Shown piece after piece: positions 36,909-45,496 of a DNA stretch of 64,000 nt (positions are counted from its first letter, which is position 1; each line of letters begins with the position of its first letter). The notes beneath the pieces are model-generated. The model had not been told where the DNA came from, made no database searches, and saw only the letters and a list, made by a program, of their open reading frames with translations. The position numbers were made by a program, and so were the translations under genes. This DNA comes from JBHJHP01 sp042219855. Its GTDB lineage: Bacteria > Bacteroidota > Bacteroidia > Bacteroidales > UBA5342. The stretch lies in assembly GCF_042219855.1 (NCBI RefSeq), contig NZ_JBHJHP010000001.1, positions 248,001-312,000 on the forward strand, read 5' to 3'.

Positions 36909-37355
36909 ATGAAAAAGATCTTATTTATTGCCGTTGCAGTATTCTCATTTGCTGTATTAAATGCACAGACATCAAAAAAAGAAACCATTGCCAAACTTTT
37001 TTCAGGCGTGATGGTGATGGCTGATGCCAATTTGGATGATCAGTTGCCTATTGAAAGCATAAATGATTTGGCGGCTCAGAAAGCTGTTAAAACCGCGGAT
37101 ATTACAAAAGAATCTCTGCCTGAATTATTAAAAGAAGCGAAAGACTATACTTCAGTTTTTATCACTGTCGGTAATCATACTATTGTTAAAATAACCGATC
37201 TTGATGACTGTCAGGCTTCGGGTGCATGGGGAACCTGTATGCCAAAAGGAGAGGGATATGTTCAAAAAGGTGATTTACAACCTAAAAGTGGATATATCAA
37301 TTTTATAATCGGTGTTCCTGATGGTCAGAGCAGGAAAATCTTTATGTTTAAATAA
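36909..37355 (+). CDS. Small secreted protein of unknown function
   Basis: 148 residues with a signal peptide to about residue 19 (ILFIAVAVFSFAVLNAQ). The mature part starts helical (KKETIAKLFSGVMVMADA) and ends in beta strands. Two Cys occur in DCQASGAWGTCMPKGEGY, possibly a disulfide loop. No family is recognised. It is divergent from the pectinesterase with 180 bp between the starts. Its stop overlaps the stop of the convergent agmatine deiminase gene by eight bases. A TATCTTTA element at 36842-36849 is a possible promoter. Confidence 0.7.
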   Translation: MKKILFIAVAVFSFAVLNAQTSKKETIAKLFSGVMVMADANLDDQLPIESINDLAAQKAVKTADITKESLPELLKEAKDYTSVFITVGNHTIVKITDLDDCQASGAWGTCMPKGEGYVQKGDLQPKSGYINFIIGVPDGQSRKIFMFK

Positions 37356-38391
37356 ATGAAACTTCAGCAGGATACTGCATTGTGATGCAGTGCAGTGATC
37401 CATGTTGACGTATTAAAGGGGAACAATCCACAGGTATTATGGTATGTTCAGGAAAGGCTTCCTGCAAAGCTTTCCTGGCTTCTGTATCTGTGGATTGATT
37501 ATATACAGGCATGAGTACACTGGTATTAACGATTAAAAAATTTGCATAAGTTGCTGGTAATCTGTGACCATCTTCAGAATCAAATACCGGTGTTGCCATC
37601 GGAAGCGGAATAAGCCTATACGGTTTACCATTCGTTTGCCGGAAGGATTGCAATTGGGCCTTCATGCCGGCAAGTGCCTCAAAATGTTCGTCTGAGGGAT
37701 CGGAACACTCTATGTAGGCTATGGTATCCGGCGCACAAAATCTGGCCAGAGTATCTATATGGCTGTCTGTATCATCTCCCCGAAGCCAGCCATAATTGAG
37801 CCATAAAACACGCTCTGCTCCCAGTGAATTTTTCAGATATTCTTCTATTTTTTCCTTCGGATACGTTGCATTTCTTGTTTTAGCCAGTAAACATTCTGAT
37901 GTGGTCAGGATCGTACCTTTTCCATCAGATTCTATGCTGCCTCCTTCCAGGATGAAGTGATTATGATCCTCATAGGTTCCATTTGCAAAGACATGTCCTT
38001 CAAAAACAGTTTGATTGATCAGATTATCATCGGTAGCATTAAATTTATCCCCCCAGCCGTTGAACCCGAAATCGAGGAACACCGGGGTGTCGTTTTCCAG
38101 AACAGTGATAAAGGCATGATCACGGGCCCAGGTGTCATTGAGCTCCGCCCTGACGAAAATGAGTTGGTTCGGATCGCAATGAGAAAGGAACGATGCTGTT
38201 TTTACCGGATCACGACAAACTACGAGAAGTTTAACGTGATCACTAATAACTTTTGCTACATTCTGATAACATTTTGTGACATCTTTCAGCATGTAATTCC
38301 AGTCTGTTTTTTCATCCGGCCATGTAAGCTGCACAGCTCCGGTCGGGTGCCATTCCGGTGGAATGAATCGTTTGATACGCTTGTCATTCAT
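37348..38391 (-). CDS. aguA: Agmatine deiminase
   Basis: 347 residues, the normal length for the agmatine deiminase/PAD_porph family. Family hallmarks are present: PPEWHPTGAVQLTWP at the start, NDTWARDHAF, LEGGSIESDGKGTILTT, and WLRGDDTDSHIDTLARF with the catalytic Asp/His. The nucleophilic Cys335 lies in HGSLHCITMQ near the C terminus. The enzyme converts agmatine to N-carbamoylputrescine and ammonia in the cytosol, the first step toward putrescine. No aguB (N-carbamoylputrescine amidase) is adjacent. The gene ends inside the convergent small gene by 8 bp. A minus-strand TATTTTTG (38396-38403) lies just 4 bp before the ATG. Confidence 0.93.
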   Translation of the reverse strand: MNDKRIKRFIPPEWHPTGAVQLTWPDEKTDWNYMLKDVTKCYQNVAKVISDHVKLLVVCRDPVKTASFLSHCDPNQLIFVRAELNDTWARDHAFITVLENDTPVFLDFGFNGWGDKFNATDDNLINQTVFEGHVFANGTYEDHNHFILEGGSIESDGKGTILTTSECLLAKTRNATYPKEKIEEYLKNSLGAERVLWLNYGWLRGDDTDSHIDTLARFCAPDTIAYIECSDPSDEHFEALAGMKAQLQSFRQTNGKPYRLIPLPMATPVFDSEDGHRLPATYANFLIVNTSVLMPVYNQSTDTEARKALQEAFPEHTIIPVDCSPLIRQHGSLHCITMQYPAEVSFI

Positions 38392-38395
38392 GCAA

Positions 38396-38403
38396 CAAAA
38401 ATA
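38396..38403 (-). promoter_or_regulatory. TAnnTTTG element abutting aguA
   Basis: TATTTTTG on the minus strand ends 4 bp before the aguA ATG. If used, the transcript would be leaderless or nearly so. It could also be a chance match in AT-rich sequence. Confidence 0.3.
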
Positions 38404-38506
38404 GAGATAAACACAATACCAAATCTATTGTTATAACATAAATATAAAAGACAGGATGAAGAAATTATCTTGATTTTTATCACATACTCGGAAAAAGCAT
38501 ATTGAT

Positions 38507-38514
38507 TAACTTTG
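38507..38514 (+). promoter_or_regulatory. -7 promoter element of panE
   Basis: TAACTTTG matches TAnnTTTG and lies 27 bp before the panE ATG at 38542, a suitable distance. No exact -33 TTG is visible at the expected place. Confidence 0.6.
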
Positions 38515-38541
38515 CATTCTTTCAAAAAAAAAACGATAACG

Positions 38542-39474
38542 ATGAAAATATGTGTAATTGGAACCGGAGGCGTAGGTGGCTATTTTGGCGGGCGACTGGC
38601 TGAAGCAGGTTATGATGTAACCTTTATAGCGCGTGGTGAACATCTGCAAGCCATTCAGAACGACGGCCTTGAAGTTAAGAGTGTCAACGGGGATTTCAAA
38701 ATCCACCCGGCAAAGGCAACAGATGACCCGGATACAACGTTTGATCTGATTATCATTGCAGTAAAGGTATGGCAGATATATGCCCTTGAGCCGATGATAA
38801 AAAAAATAACCACGACAGATTCGATTCTGTTACCCATTGAAAACGGCATTGATGCCCCTTCAATTTTACAGCAATGGATGAGTCCTTCCCAGGTTCTCGG
38901 AGGACTTTGCAGAATATTCAGCTGGATAGATTCTCCTGGTGTCATCAGGCATGATGCCTATGACCCTTCAATTACGTTTGGAGAGCTCGATAACAGGGTT
39001 ACATACCGTGTGAAAGAAATAGCAGCCATATTTGAAAAAAGTAAAATTAAATTCCACATTGCCGAAGATATTGATCTTGAAATGTGGCGTAAGTTTTTAT
39101 TTATTACTTCAACAAGCGCTTTGGGCGCTCTTACGCGTGTTCCATTCGGTGTTTTTATGAAACTACCGGAAACCAGGCAACTCCTGAAAGATATACTCAG
39201 CGAAATGATTGATGTCGGTTTGGCAAAAGGGGTAAAGGTTACAAAATCAATGGTGGAAGAGACTATGGCTTTTGCTGATAAAATGCCTTCGGATGCAACA
39301 ACTTCGCTGCAACGTGATATCATGGAAGGGAAGCCATCGGAACTGGAGGCACAGATGGGAACAGTAGTAAGGCTTGCCGATAAATTACATGTTAAAGTGG
39401 ATCATTGCCGGTTGGTGCTGAATGCTTTATTACCCCAGGAGAAAGTGGCCCGCGGGGAATTTTATTTAAGTTAG
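38542..39474 (+). CDS. panE: 2-dehydropantoate 2-reductase (ketopantoate reductase)
   Basis: 310 residues from the ATG at 38542; an in-frame TTG at 38512 overlaps the promoter and is rejected. The NADPH-binding motif GTGGVGGYFGGRL starts at residue 7. The family Lys/Asn regions follow: DLIIIAVKVWQ, LLPIENGID (the NG of the catalytic region), FGELDNR, and MWRKFLFITSTSALGALTR. The C-terminal helical ApbA_C domain ends with the A-L-L-P-Q-E-K type segment. PanE reduces ketopantoate to pantoate for coenzyme A synthesis in the cytosol. Family members with other 2-keto acid substrates exist, so the exact substrate is inferred. Other pan genes are not nearby. Confidence 0.88.
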   Translation: MKICVIGTGGVGGYFGGRLAEAGYDVTFIARGEHLQAIQNDGLEVKSVNGDFKIHPAKATDDPDTTFDLIIIAVKVWQIYALEPMIKKITTTDSILLPIENGIDAPSILQQWMSPSQVLGGLCRIFSWIDSPGVIRHDAYDPSITFGELDNRVTYRVKEIAAIFEKSKIKFHIAEDIDLEMWRKFLFITSTSALGALTRVPFGVFMKLPETRQLLKDILSEMIDVGLAKGVKVTKSMVEETMAFADKMPSDATTSLQRDIMEGKPSELEAQMGTVVRLADKLHVKVDHCRLVLNALLPQEKVARGEFYLS

Positions 39475-39510
39475 TAGAGACAGGATTCATGGCGATTGAA
39501 GTTATAGATA

Positions 39511-39540
39511 AAAAAATGGCAGCCAGGCAGCTGCCATTTT
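39511..39540. terminator. Bidirectional Rho-independent terminator
   Basis: AAAATGGCAGC and GCTGCCATTTT form a perfect 11-bp stem with loop CAGGCA. It sits between the convergent panE and DUF2202 genes and has an A-run and a T-run on opposite sides. Confidence 0.93.
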
Positions 39541-39556
39541 CTGTACTGAATAATAA

Positions 39557-40213
39557 TTAATCCCCGAAAATAATAGAATTATATGCATCTGTATCAAGAA
39601 CCTGAGGCTCATAAACCACGCCCCATCGGTTTAAATTTCTTACAAAAGCTCTAAGGTGATTTTCCGAACCCATCAGCAGATTTGAATATACTGTAATGAT
39701 TGGATCCTTATCCGTTAGTGCCAGCTCTTTTTCCAGGTCTGCAATATCAACTTCCTCTATCAAGGCTCCGACTTTCAAAGCCTCAATTTCAGATATACTT
39801 CCTTTATCAACCAAGGTATCATATAAGGCCTGTAAATCTCCATTTACAAATACACCAAGCGGATTATCATTAACCACATCCTCAATACCATAGTAGTCCA
39901 GTAAGGTCAGGACGGCTTCGGTATGGCGTTGTTCACTGTTGGATATATTGTTAAATACCCGGAATCCCCATTTATCATAAAGAGTAATGTAAACATCATG
40001 AGCAAGCTTCTCTTCTTCGCGCATGAATAACAGATTGTTTATTTCAGCGGTGTCCGCTGCTACAACTGCAGAATCAGCAATTAATGAGTCCAGATAGGCA
40101 TCCAGTAAATAGCTTTTATAATCTTCAGCTTCCACATCGCCCGGTATTTCAGCCTGTGTACATCCAAAAGCTACAAACACCATTATAAGCTGAAATAATA
40201 CTACCTTTTTCAT
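39557..40213 (-). CDS. DUF2202 ferritin-like lipoprotein
   Basis: 218 residues from the ATG at 40213, which opens a lipoprotein signal (LIMVFVAFGC, Cys18). The body matches DUF2202: MREEEKLAHDVYITLYDKWG, then NISNSEQRHTEAV, LLDYYGIED, and SENHLRAFVRNL. The paired Glu and E-x-x-H motifs on four helices are the metal ligands of ferritin-like folds, so a di-iron centre is likely. The biochemical function is unknown. Lipid anchoring puts the protein in the envelope, unlike cytosolic ferritins. It is divergent from the class V aminotransferase (190 bp) and ends at the shared terminator. An upstream extension to 40279 is rejected because it lacks a signal. Confidence 0.85.
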   Translation of the reverse strand: MKKVVLFQLIMVFVAFGCTQAEIPGDVEAEDYKSYLLDAYLDSLIADSAVVAADTAEINNLLFMREEEKLAHDVYITLYDKWGFRVFNNISNSEQRHTEAVLTLLDYYGIEDVVNDNPLGVFVNGDLQALYDTLVDKGSISEIEALKVGALIEEVDIADLEKELALTDKDPIITVYSNLLMGSENHLRAFVRNLNRWGVVYEPQVLDTDAYNSIIFGD

Positions 40214-40403
40214 AATTAAATCAATTTTAGTGTGACATATTTGCCTTATAACCGAACGGGTTCTTAAAAACCCTACCATAAAAATTAAAAAATATAGATA
40301 TTTAGATGTGATTTGAGGTAAACATGAATTAAATTATTACATAAGTCATTAAATATTAGAAAATAACCAGATATCTTAGCGCAAAACTTAATATTTTCCT
40401 GCC

Positions 40404-41867
40404 ATGGATCTGGAGAGGTATTTTGAAACGTTCAGAAAAAATATTATCGGAGTTGATGCAAATTTTGTAACGCCATTTGGTGAAAAGAAGATTATATATG
40501 CGGATTGGGTCGCCAGTGGAAGACTTTATAAACCTATTGAAGAAAAACTTTGTCATGATTTCGGACCTTTTGTTGCAAACACACACTCCGAAACCAGTGA
40601 GACAGGTATTTTAATGACCAAGGCATATCGCTTATCGCATCAGATGATTAAAAAATATGTCAATGCTAATGAAAACGATGTAATCATAACTGCAGGATTT
40701 GGAATGACGGCCGTCATCAATAAATTTCAAAGGATACTGGGACTAAAATACTGTTCCCTGAACAGCGGTAAAAAATGCATTAAAGAACGTGAACGCCCTG
40801 TGGTCTTTATTACTCATATGGAACATCACTCTAATCATACATCCTGGTATGAAACGAATGCGGATGTGGTTATAATTGAGCCGGACGAAAACCTGCTGAT
40901 CAGTACGGATAATCTGAGAGCTAAACTTGAGGAGTACAAAGACCGTGAATTTAAGATTGGATCGTTTACTGCATGTTCAAATGTGACAGGAATTCATACA
41001 CCTTATTATGAAATGGCAGCTATAATGCATGAATACGGAGGTGTCTGTTTCATCGATTTTGCGGCTTCAGCTCCATATGATCCGATAGATATGCATCCGT
41101 CTGATCCAATGCAGAAACTTGATGCCATCATGTTTTCACCGCACAAATTTCTTGGTGGTCCCGGTTCATCCGGTGTGCTTATTTTCGATAAATCCATGTA
41201 TAAAAACGAAGTTCCGGATAATCCGGGTGGAGGCACCGTTGACTGGACCAATCCATGGGGTAAATATAAATACGTGGATGATATTGAAGCCCGTGAAGAT
41301 GGTGGCACTCCGGGATTCTTGCAGTCCATAAGAACAGCGCTCTGCTTTGAACTGAAGGAGAGGATGGATCCTGATAAAATGATGAAAAGGGAGGAAGAAC
41401 TGCTTCAAATGGCATTCGCGGGACTGGATAAAATTAAAGGTGTTCACATTCTTGCTGATAATGAGCGTAAAAGGTTAGGAATTATTTCGTTTTTTATGGA
41501 AAATATTCATTATAACCTTGGCGTTAAGCTTCTCAATGATTTGTATGGTATTCAGGTGCGTGGTGGTTGTGCCTGTGCGGGTACCTATGGCCATCTGCTT
41601 CTGGAGGTTTCGCATGAACGTTCTGATTTAATTACAGAGAAAATCAACCAGGGAGACCTGACAGAAAAACCAGGTTGGATTCGATGGTCACTTCATCCGA
41701 CAATGAAAACAGACGAAGTGGATCTGTTTATTGAAGCTGTCCAATTTATTTCTGAGCATGCCAAGGAACTGGAACAGGACTATACATATGTGCCCCGCAA
41801 AAATGTATTTTATCACAAAAATGAACCGGATTCAGATATAAAAGTTGAAGAGTGGTTTAAGATTTGA
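40404..41867 (+). CDS. Class V aminotransferase, cysteine desulfurase-like
   Basis: 487 residues, longer than IscS/SufS (about 400). The PLP-binding Lys248 is in SPHKFLGGPGSSG. Other family marks are YADWVASGRLY, FVANTHSETSETG, VFITHMEHHSNHTSW, and FIDFAASAPYDPIDM. An active-site loop VRGGCACAGTYGH carries Cys389 and Cys391, positioned like the sulfur-accepting Cys of desulfurases, so sulfur transfer is plausible. Isc/Suf partners are absent here, and the extra length is spread over insertions and a C-terminal tail (about 450-487). It could instead be a selenocysteine lyase or an isopenicillin-epimerase-like enzyme. Confidence 0.85.
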   Translation: MDLERYFETFRKNIIGVDANFVTPFGEKKIIYADWVASGRLYKPIEEKLCHDFGPFVANTHSETSETGILMTKAYRLSHQMIKKYVNANENDVIITAGFGMTAVINKFQRILGLKYCSLNSGKKCIKERERPVVFITHMEHHSNHTSWYETNADVVIIEPDENLLISTDNLRAKLEEYKDREFKIGSFTACSNVTGIHTPYYEMAAIMHEYGGVCFIDFAASAPYDPIDMHPSDPMQKLDAIMFSPHKFLGGPGSSGVLIFDKSMYKNEVPDNPGGGTVDWTNPWGKYKYVDDIEAREDGGTPGFLQSIRTALCFELKERMDPDKMMKREEELLQMAFAGLDKIKGVHILADNERKRLGIISFFMENIHYNLGVKLLNDLYGIQVRGGCACAGTYGHLLLEVSHERSDLITEKINQGDLTEKPGWIRWSLHPTMKTDEVDLFIEAVQFISEHAKELEQDYTYVPRKNVFYHKNEPDSDIKVEEWFKI

Positions 41868-41968
41868 TTTATTTAATACTACGATCTAATGAATCCCGGG
41901 TGCATCTCAGTATCACTAAACTAATTAACTTTTCGTAAATTGCTGATTTAATAGGTTATCTGTCTGAT

Positions 41969-43636
41969 ATGAAGCGGAGTTCTTTAGTAATAGCGGGATT
42001 GATATTTGTTTTCTCCGCTTTTTCAGCGAAGGTGACAAGGGAATTGGCTTCAAAAATAGCTGTAAGCTATCTTTCAGGTTTGGGAAACAAACATTTCGTG
42101 TTTAAAGATATCACTGAAATCAACAATGAAAATTATCCAACTCAGTATATTATTAATCTGTCTCCTGAAGGATGGGTCATCATTGCCGCAGATGACAACA
42201 TAAAACCTGTTATAGCATATTCGAAGAAAGGAAACTTTACACTGGATAGTAATATATCTGAGGACGTAAAAAGGTGGATAAATGGATATAGTGATCAGAT
42301 ATCATCGGTTATAAATGACAATCTTAAAAGCAAGAGTTCGGAGTGGGATAAATTACAACATGATGGACAAGGATCGCTAACATCAGGACAAAATTCAGTT
42401 GCCCCTATTCTCGACATAGAATGGGATCAGGTAGCTGGTTGGAATAATTTATGTCCGGTAGATGACGATGGTCCTGGAGGACATACCCGGATTGGTTGTG
42501 TTGCTTTAGCCATGGCTCAGGCTATGTATAATGTAAAGCTGGAAGCTCCATTATCTGGTGCACATCGCTATGTTCACGATATTTATGGAGCAATCTCTAT
42601 TGTTTTTGAATCTAAAGAACCCTTTGATTGGGGCGCAATGGCAAAGAATAAGCCAAATATTGAAAACCAACGCTTGCTGTATTATTGTGCCGTAGCGATA
42701 AGCACTGATTTTGGTGCAAAAGGTTCAGCTGCATCTCCGGTTAATATTATTGGTGCTCTGAAAGAGTACTTTGGATATTCAGCTGACCTAAAATATTATG
42801 AACGCTATGATTTTGAAGATCAAGACTGGAAAAATCTTATAAAGTCAGATCTGGATAAAGGAAATGTGCTGGTTTATTCTGGGACAGATGAAATCGGCCA
42901 TAGTTTCAATATAGATGGATACGATAATAACGACTATTTTCATGTTAACTGGGGTTGGAATGGGAAATATAACGGGTATTATTCAATAGATAATTTAAAT
43001 CCGTCAGGCTACCGTTTTGACAATAATCAAAGTGTTATAGTCGGTATTGCTGATACATATTTTGGTCCCACCGATATTACGTTATCATCCGAAGAAGTCT
43101 ATGAAAAAATACCGGCTGGGAGTTTTGTTGGTAAGGTTGAGGTTAAAGATAATTCAGCAGTTGACACTTTTATATATCAGCTTGATGGAGGTCTCGACTT
43201 TCTGTCAGGAGTAAAAGAAACAGCTTTTTATATCGAAAATGACAGCTTAAAAACAAAATATATTTTTGATGCATCAATTAAAAATGAATATGTTCTTAAT
43301 ATTCATGTAAAGGATCAACAGGGATACAATTTTTCAAAAGCATTTATAATTGATATCATAACAAAGAATTCAACATCAGTAAGCAAACAAATGATTAATT
43401 CAGATCGATTTAATGTTTATTTCAATAAAAAATTAAATGGGTTAGTGCTCAGGTCCATTGTAAAGAATTGCAAAATTGATTTTGAATTATTTGATATGAA
43501 TGGTACAAAGGTGATGGATGAACAAATAACAGAAAAAAACACAATAATAAATGTTGATCATTTAAGCAAAGGAATATACCTCGTTCATTTATCAATTGGG
43601 GATAATTCTTTCTATAAGAAAATATTGATAAATTAG
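41969..43636 (+). CDS. C10-family cysteine protease (streptopain-like) with T9SS sorting domain
   Basis: 555 residues. After the signal peptide (VIAGLIFVFSAFSA), a Spi-type inhibitory prodomain spans about 22-130 (ELASKIAVSYLSGLG, GWVIIAADDNIKPVIAYS). The C10 catalytic domain follows, with Cys177 in RIGCVALAMAQAMY and His311 in GHSFNIDGY. It ends HVNWGWNGKYNGYYSI, as in streptopain and PrtT. Residues about 370-465 form a cadherin-like domain (AGSFVGKVEVKDN). The tail (FELFDMNGTKV through GIYLVHLSI) is a T9SS type A signal. The enzyme is therefore a surface or secreted zymogen. The following T9SS gene lies 90 bp away and may be co-expressed. The pair is visibly AT-rich compared with neighbours. 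Confidence 0.93.
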   Translation: MKRSSLVIAGLIFVFSAFSAKVTRELASKIAVSYLSGLGNKHFVFKDITEINNENYPTQYIINLSPEGWVIIAADDNIKPVIAYSKKGNFTLDSNISEDVKRWINGYSDQISSVINDNLKSKSSEWDKLQHDGQGSLTSGQNSVAPILDIEWDQVAGWNNLCPVDDDGPGGHTRIGCVALAMAQAMYNVKLEAPLSGAHRYVHDIYGAISIVFESKEPFDWGAMAKNKPNIENQRLLYYCAVAISTDFGAKGSAASPVNIIGALKEYFGYSADLKYYERYDFEDQDWKNLIKSDLDKGNVLVYSGTDEIGHSFNIDGYDNNDYFHVNWGWNGKYNGYYSIDNLNPSGYRFDNNQSVIVGIADTYFGPTDITLSSEEVYEKIPAGSFVGKVEVKDNSAVDTFIYQLDGGLDFLSGVKETAFYIENDSLKTKYIFDASIKNEYVLNIHVKDQQGYNFSKAFIIDIITKNSTSVSKQMINSDRFNVYFNKKLNGLVLRSIVKNCKIDFELFDMNGTKVMDEQITEKNTIINVDHLSKGIYLVHLSIGDNSFYKKILIN

Positions 43637-43726
43637 TAAGTGATAGGTATTCAGTTCTAAATGATTTCATTAAAGCCGAAGCATTCAGGACAGTTTTAGA
43701 TTGTGAACGCAGAAAGGATACTAAAA

Positions 43727-44968
43727 ATGATAAGAAAGAAAAAAGTAGTTACCATAACAGGTTTTATCATTTTTTTAGTAATGAATTCATTTGGACAAAC
43801 GACAAGTGATCCAGAAATACTAATTGATTATCAAAGACTTGATAGTTCATATGTTCAGATTCTGGATACTGCAACCGGTTATTGGAATATATATAAAAAG
43901 AAAGAATTCATTTATGAAAAGGATAGTGGAATTATATATTTTATCGGATCTACATGGAATAGTTATGATAGATCATGGGTGAGAGATATTAAAATTGTAT
44001 ACACGCAGGATGAAAATGGGAATTTATCGCATATAGTTGAATATAAACGCTGGGAAACTGCCCACAAATGGTTAGAAAACCAAAAGGTAGATTATATTTA
44101 TGATGTTAATAATAAACTATCAGAAAAAATAACTTATAAGTGGTTAAATAATTATGTTTTAAGTGAATGGCGTTTGTATGGAAAACAAGTTTTTTTATAT
44201 GAAAATACACAGCTTGCAGCAGAATATGTAAATATTTGGGATGCGACTGATAGCACCTGGCAACCTTCACACAAAACCGAATATACTCTTAATGATGAAG
44301 GCAATTTAATAAATGAGAAAAGTTTTACATGGAATGAAAATTTAAATAATTGGTTTACACTTCCTTCGGAAGAGTACTATTATGATTCTTTAGGATATAC
44401 TCTTCTTTACAAACGGGGGACAGGGGTATTTTCGGTAGAAGGAGATTTTTCTTATGACATAAATGGCAATTTATTGGAATATTCAGAATGGTCTAAAAGC
44501 AATGAAATAGATTGGCGCTTATTACGTCTGATAAATTTTACCTACAATACAATGTATTCAATTCATAAATTATTATTGCCGCCAGGATACTTGGAGATGT
44601 ATGAAATGAATACGCATTATAAATTTACCAATAAACTGACTGAAATATTGATTTTAGACTATACGTATAATGGTTATTCAACTAAAGAAACTTTTTTTTA
44701 TTCGGAGAATAATGCAACATCTATTCGATATTCCGGAAATACAAAATACAGGATCTTTCCAAATCCGGCCAAAGACTATGTTGAAATTGAAAAGAACTGT
44801 AATGATGATGTATCGTTAGAAATATATGATATGCAGGGGAGAATTATATTAACAAAAGCAGTTTGTCATTCTGAGAAACTATCTCTAAAGTACCTCCCGG
44901 CAGGCATATATATTTATAATTTTATTTCGGATGGCGAAAAACAATGTGGTAAATTGATAAAAGAATAA
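43727..44968 (+). CDS. T9SS cargo with repeated W/Y-rich motifs, function unknown
   Basis: 413 residues from the ATG at 43727, preceded by AGAAAGGA at a good distance; an in-frame GTG at 43703 is rejected. The signal peptide is KVVTITGFIIFLVMNSFGQ. The mature part has imperfect repeats of about 40-50 residues, each with a Trp pair and a Y-D/N-x-N-G-N-L turn (TQDENGNLSHIVEY, YDVNNKLSEKITY, LNDEGNLINEKSF, YDINGNLLEYSEW). Such repeats are common in Bacteroidota secreted proteins and may form an extended beta structure. The C-terminal T9SS domain (IFPNPAKDYVEI through GIYIYNFI) directs export. No catalytic residues are seen. It follows the C10 protease gene on the same strand. Confidence 0.78.
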   Translation: MIRKKKVVTITGFIIFLVMNSFGQTTSDPEILIDYQRLDSSYVQILDTATGYWNIYKKKEFIYEKDSGIIYFIGSTWNSYDRSWVRDIKIVYTQDENGNLSHIVEYKRWETAHKWLENQKVDYIYDVNNKLSEKITYKWLNNYVLSEWRLYGKQVFLYENTQLAAEYVNIWDATDSTWQPSHKTEYTLNDEGNLINEKSFTWNENLNNWFTLPSEEYYYDSLGYTLLYKRGTGVFSVEGDFSYDINGNLLEYSEWSKSNEIDWRLLRLINFTYNTMYSIHKLLLPPGYLEMYEMNTHYKFTNKLTEILILDYTYNGYSTKETFFYSENNATSIRYSGNTKYRIFPNPAKDYVEIEKNCNDDVSLEIYDMQGRIILTKAVCHSEKLSLKYLPAGIYIYNFISDGEKQCGKLIKE

Positions 44969-45123
44969 TAGTTATTGAACAGGTGTTTAAAAATATTGAA
45001 TTCATAATATCCTGAAGCTAATGCTTCATTTATTTTCACAGTATAAGGGTTAATTATTCCGGTCTGAATATATTTATGTCCCTACTGCTAGGTTTTATCA
45101 TTCAATAATTACCGTTTACCGCT

Positions 45124-45131
45124 TATTTTTG
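45124..45131 (+). promoter_or_regulatory. -7 promoter element of rbfA
   Basis: TATTTTTG matches TAnnTTTG and ends 24 bp before the rbfA ATG. No -33 TTG is evident. Confidence 0.45.
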
Positions 45132-45155
45132 CTTTTTTTGCATAAATTTTCAGAT

Positions 45156-45494
45156 ATGGAATCAACACGACAGGAAAAGATTGCAAAACTTTTGCAGAAG
45201 GATTTGGGAGAGATATTCCAGAGAGAGACACAACTGCATGCACCGGGTAAACTCATTACCGTAACTATTGTAAGGGTATCACCGGATTTGGGTATAGCTA
45301 AGGTTTATCTCAGCATTTTCCCTTCTTCAGATGCAGCCTCTGTTGTTGAAACAATTAACATCCATAAAGGGCATTACAGAAACCTTTTGGCTAAAAAAGT
45401 AAGACATCAACTAAGGGTAATTCCTGACCTGCAGTTTTACATGGATGATTCTGAAGATTATGTAAGAAATATTGATTCACTGTTAAACGAATAA
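45156..45494 (+). CDS. rbfA: Ribosome-binding factor A
   Basis: 112 residues, the usual length. The single KH-like domain is recognisable: STRQEKIAKLLQKDLGEIFQRE, then GKLITVTIVRVSPDLGIAKVYLS, and the C-terminal KKVRHQLRVIPDLQFYMDDS. RbfA binds the 30S precursor near helix 1 of 16S rRNA and aids its maturation, especially in the cold. The ATG at 45156 is preferred over an in-frame TTG at 45129, which overlaps the T-rich promoter. It heads a compact operon with a methyltransferase (2 bp gap) and a LolC/E-like permease (1-bp overlap). Confidence 0.96.
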   Translation: MESTRQEKIAKLLQKDLGEIFQRETQLHAPGKLITVTIVRVSPDLGIAKVYLSIFPSSDAASVVETINIHKGHYRNLLAKKVRHQLRVIPDLQFYMDDSEDYVRNIDSLLNE

Positions 45495-45496
45495 GC

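Noticed and set aside
37957..38436. 159-residue plus-strand frame opposite aguA
   Set aside because: It is antisense to a strongly conserved enzyme, and its translation has no recognisable features.
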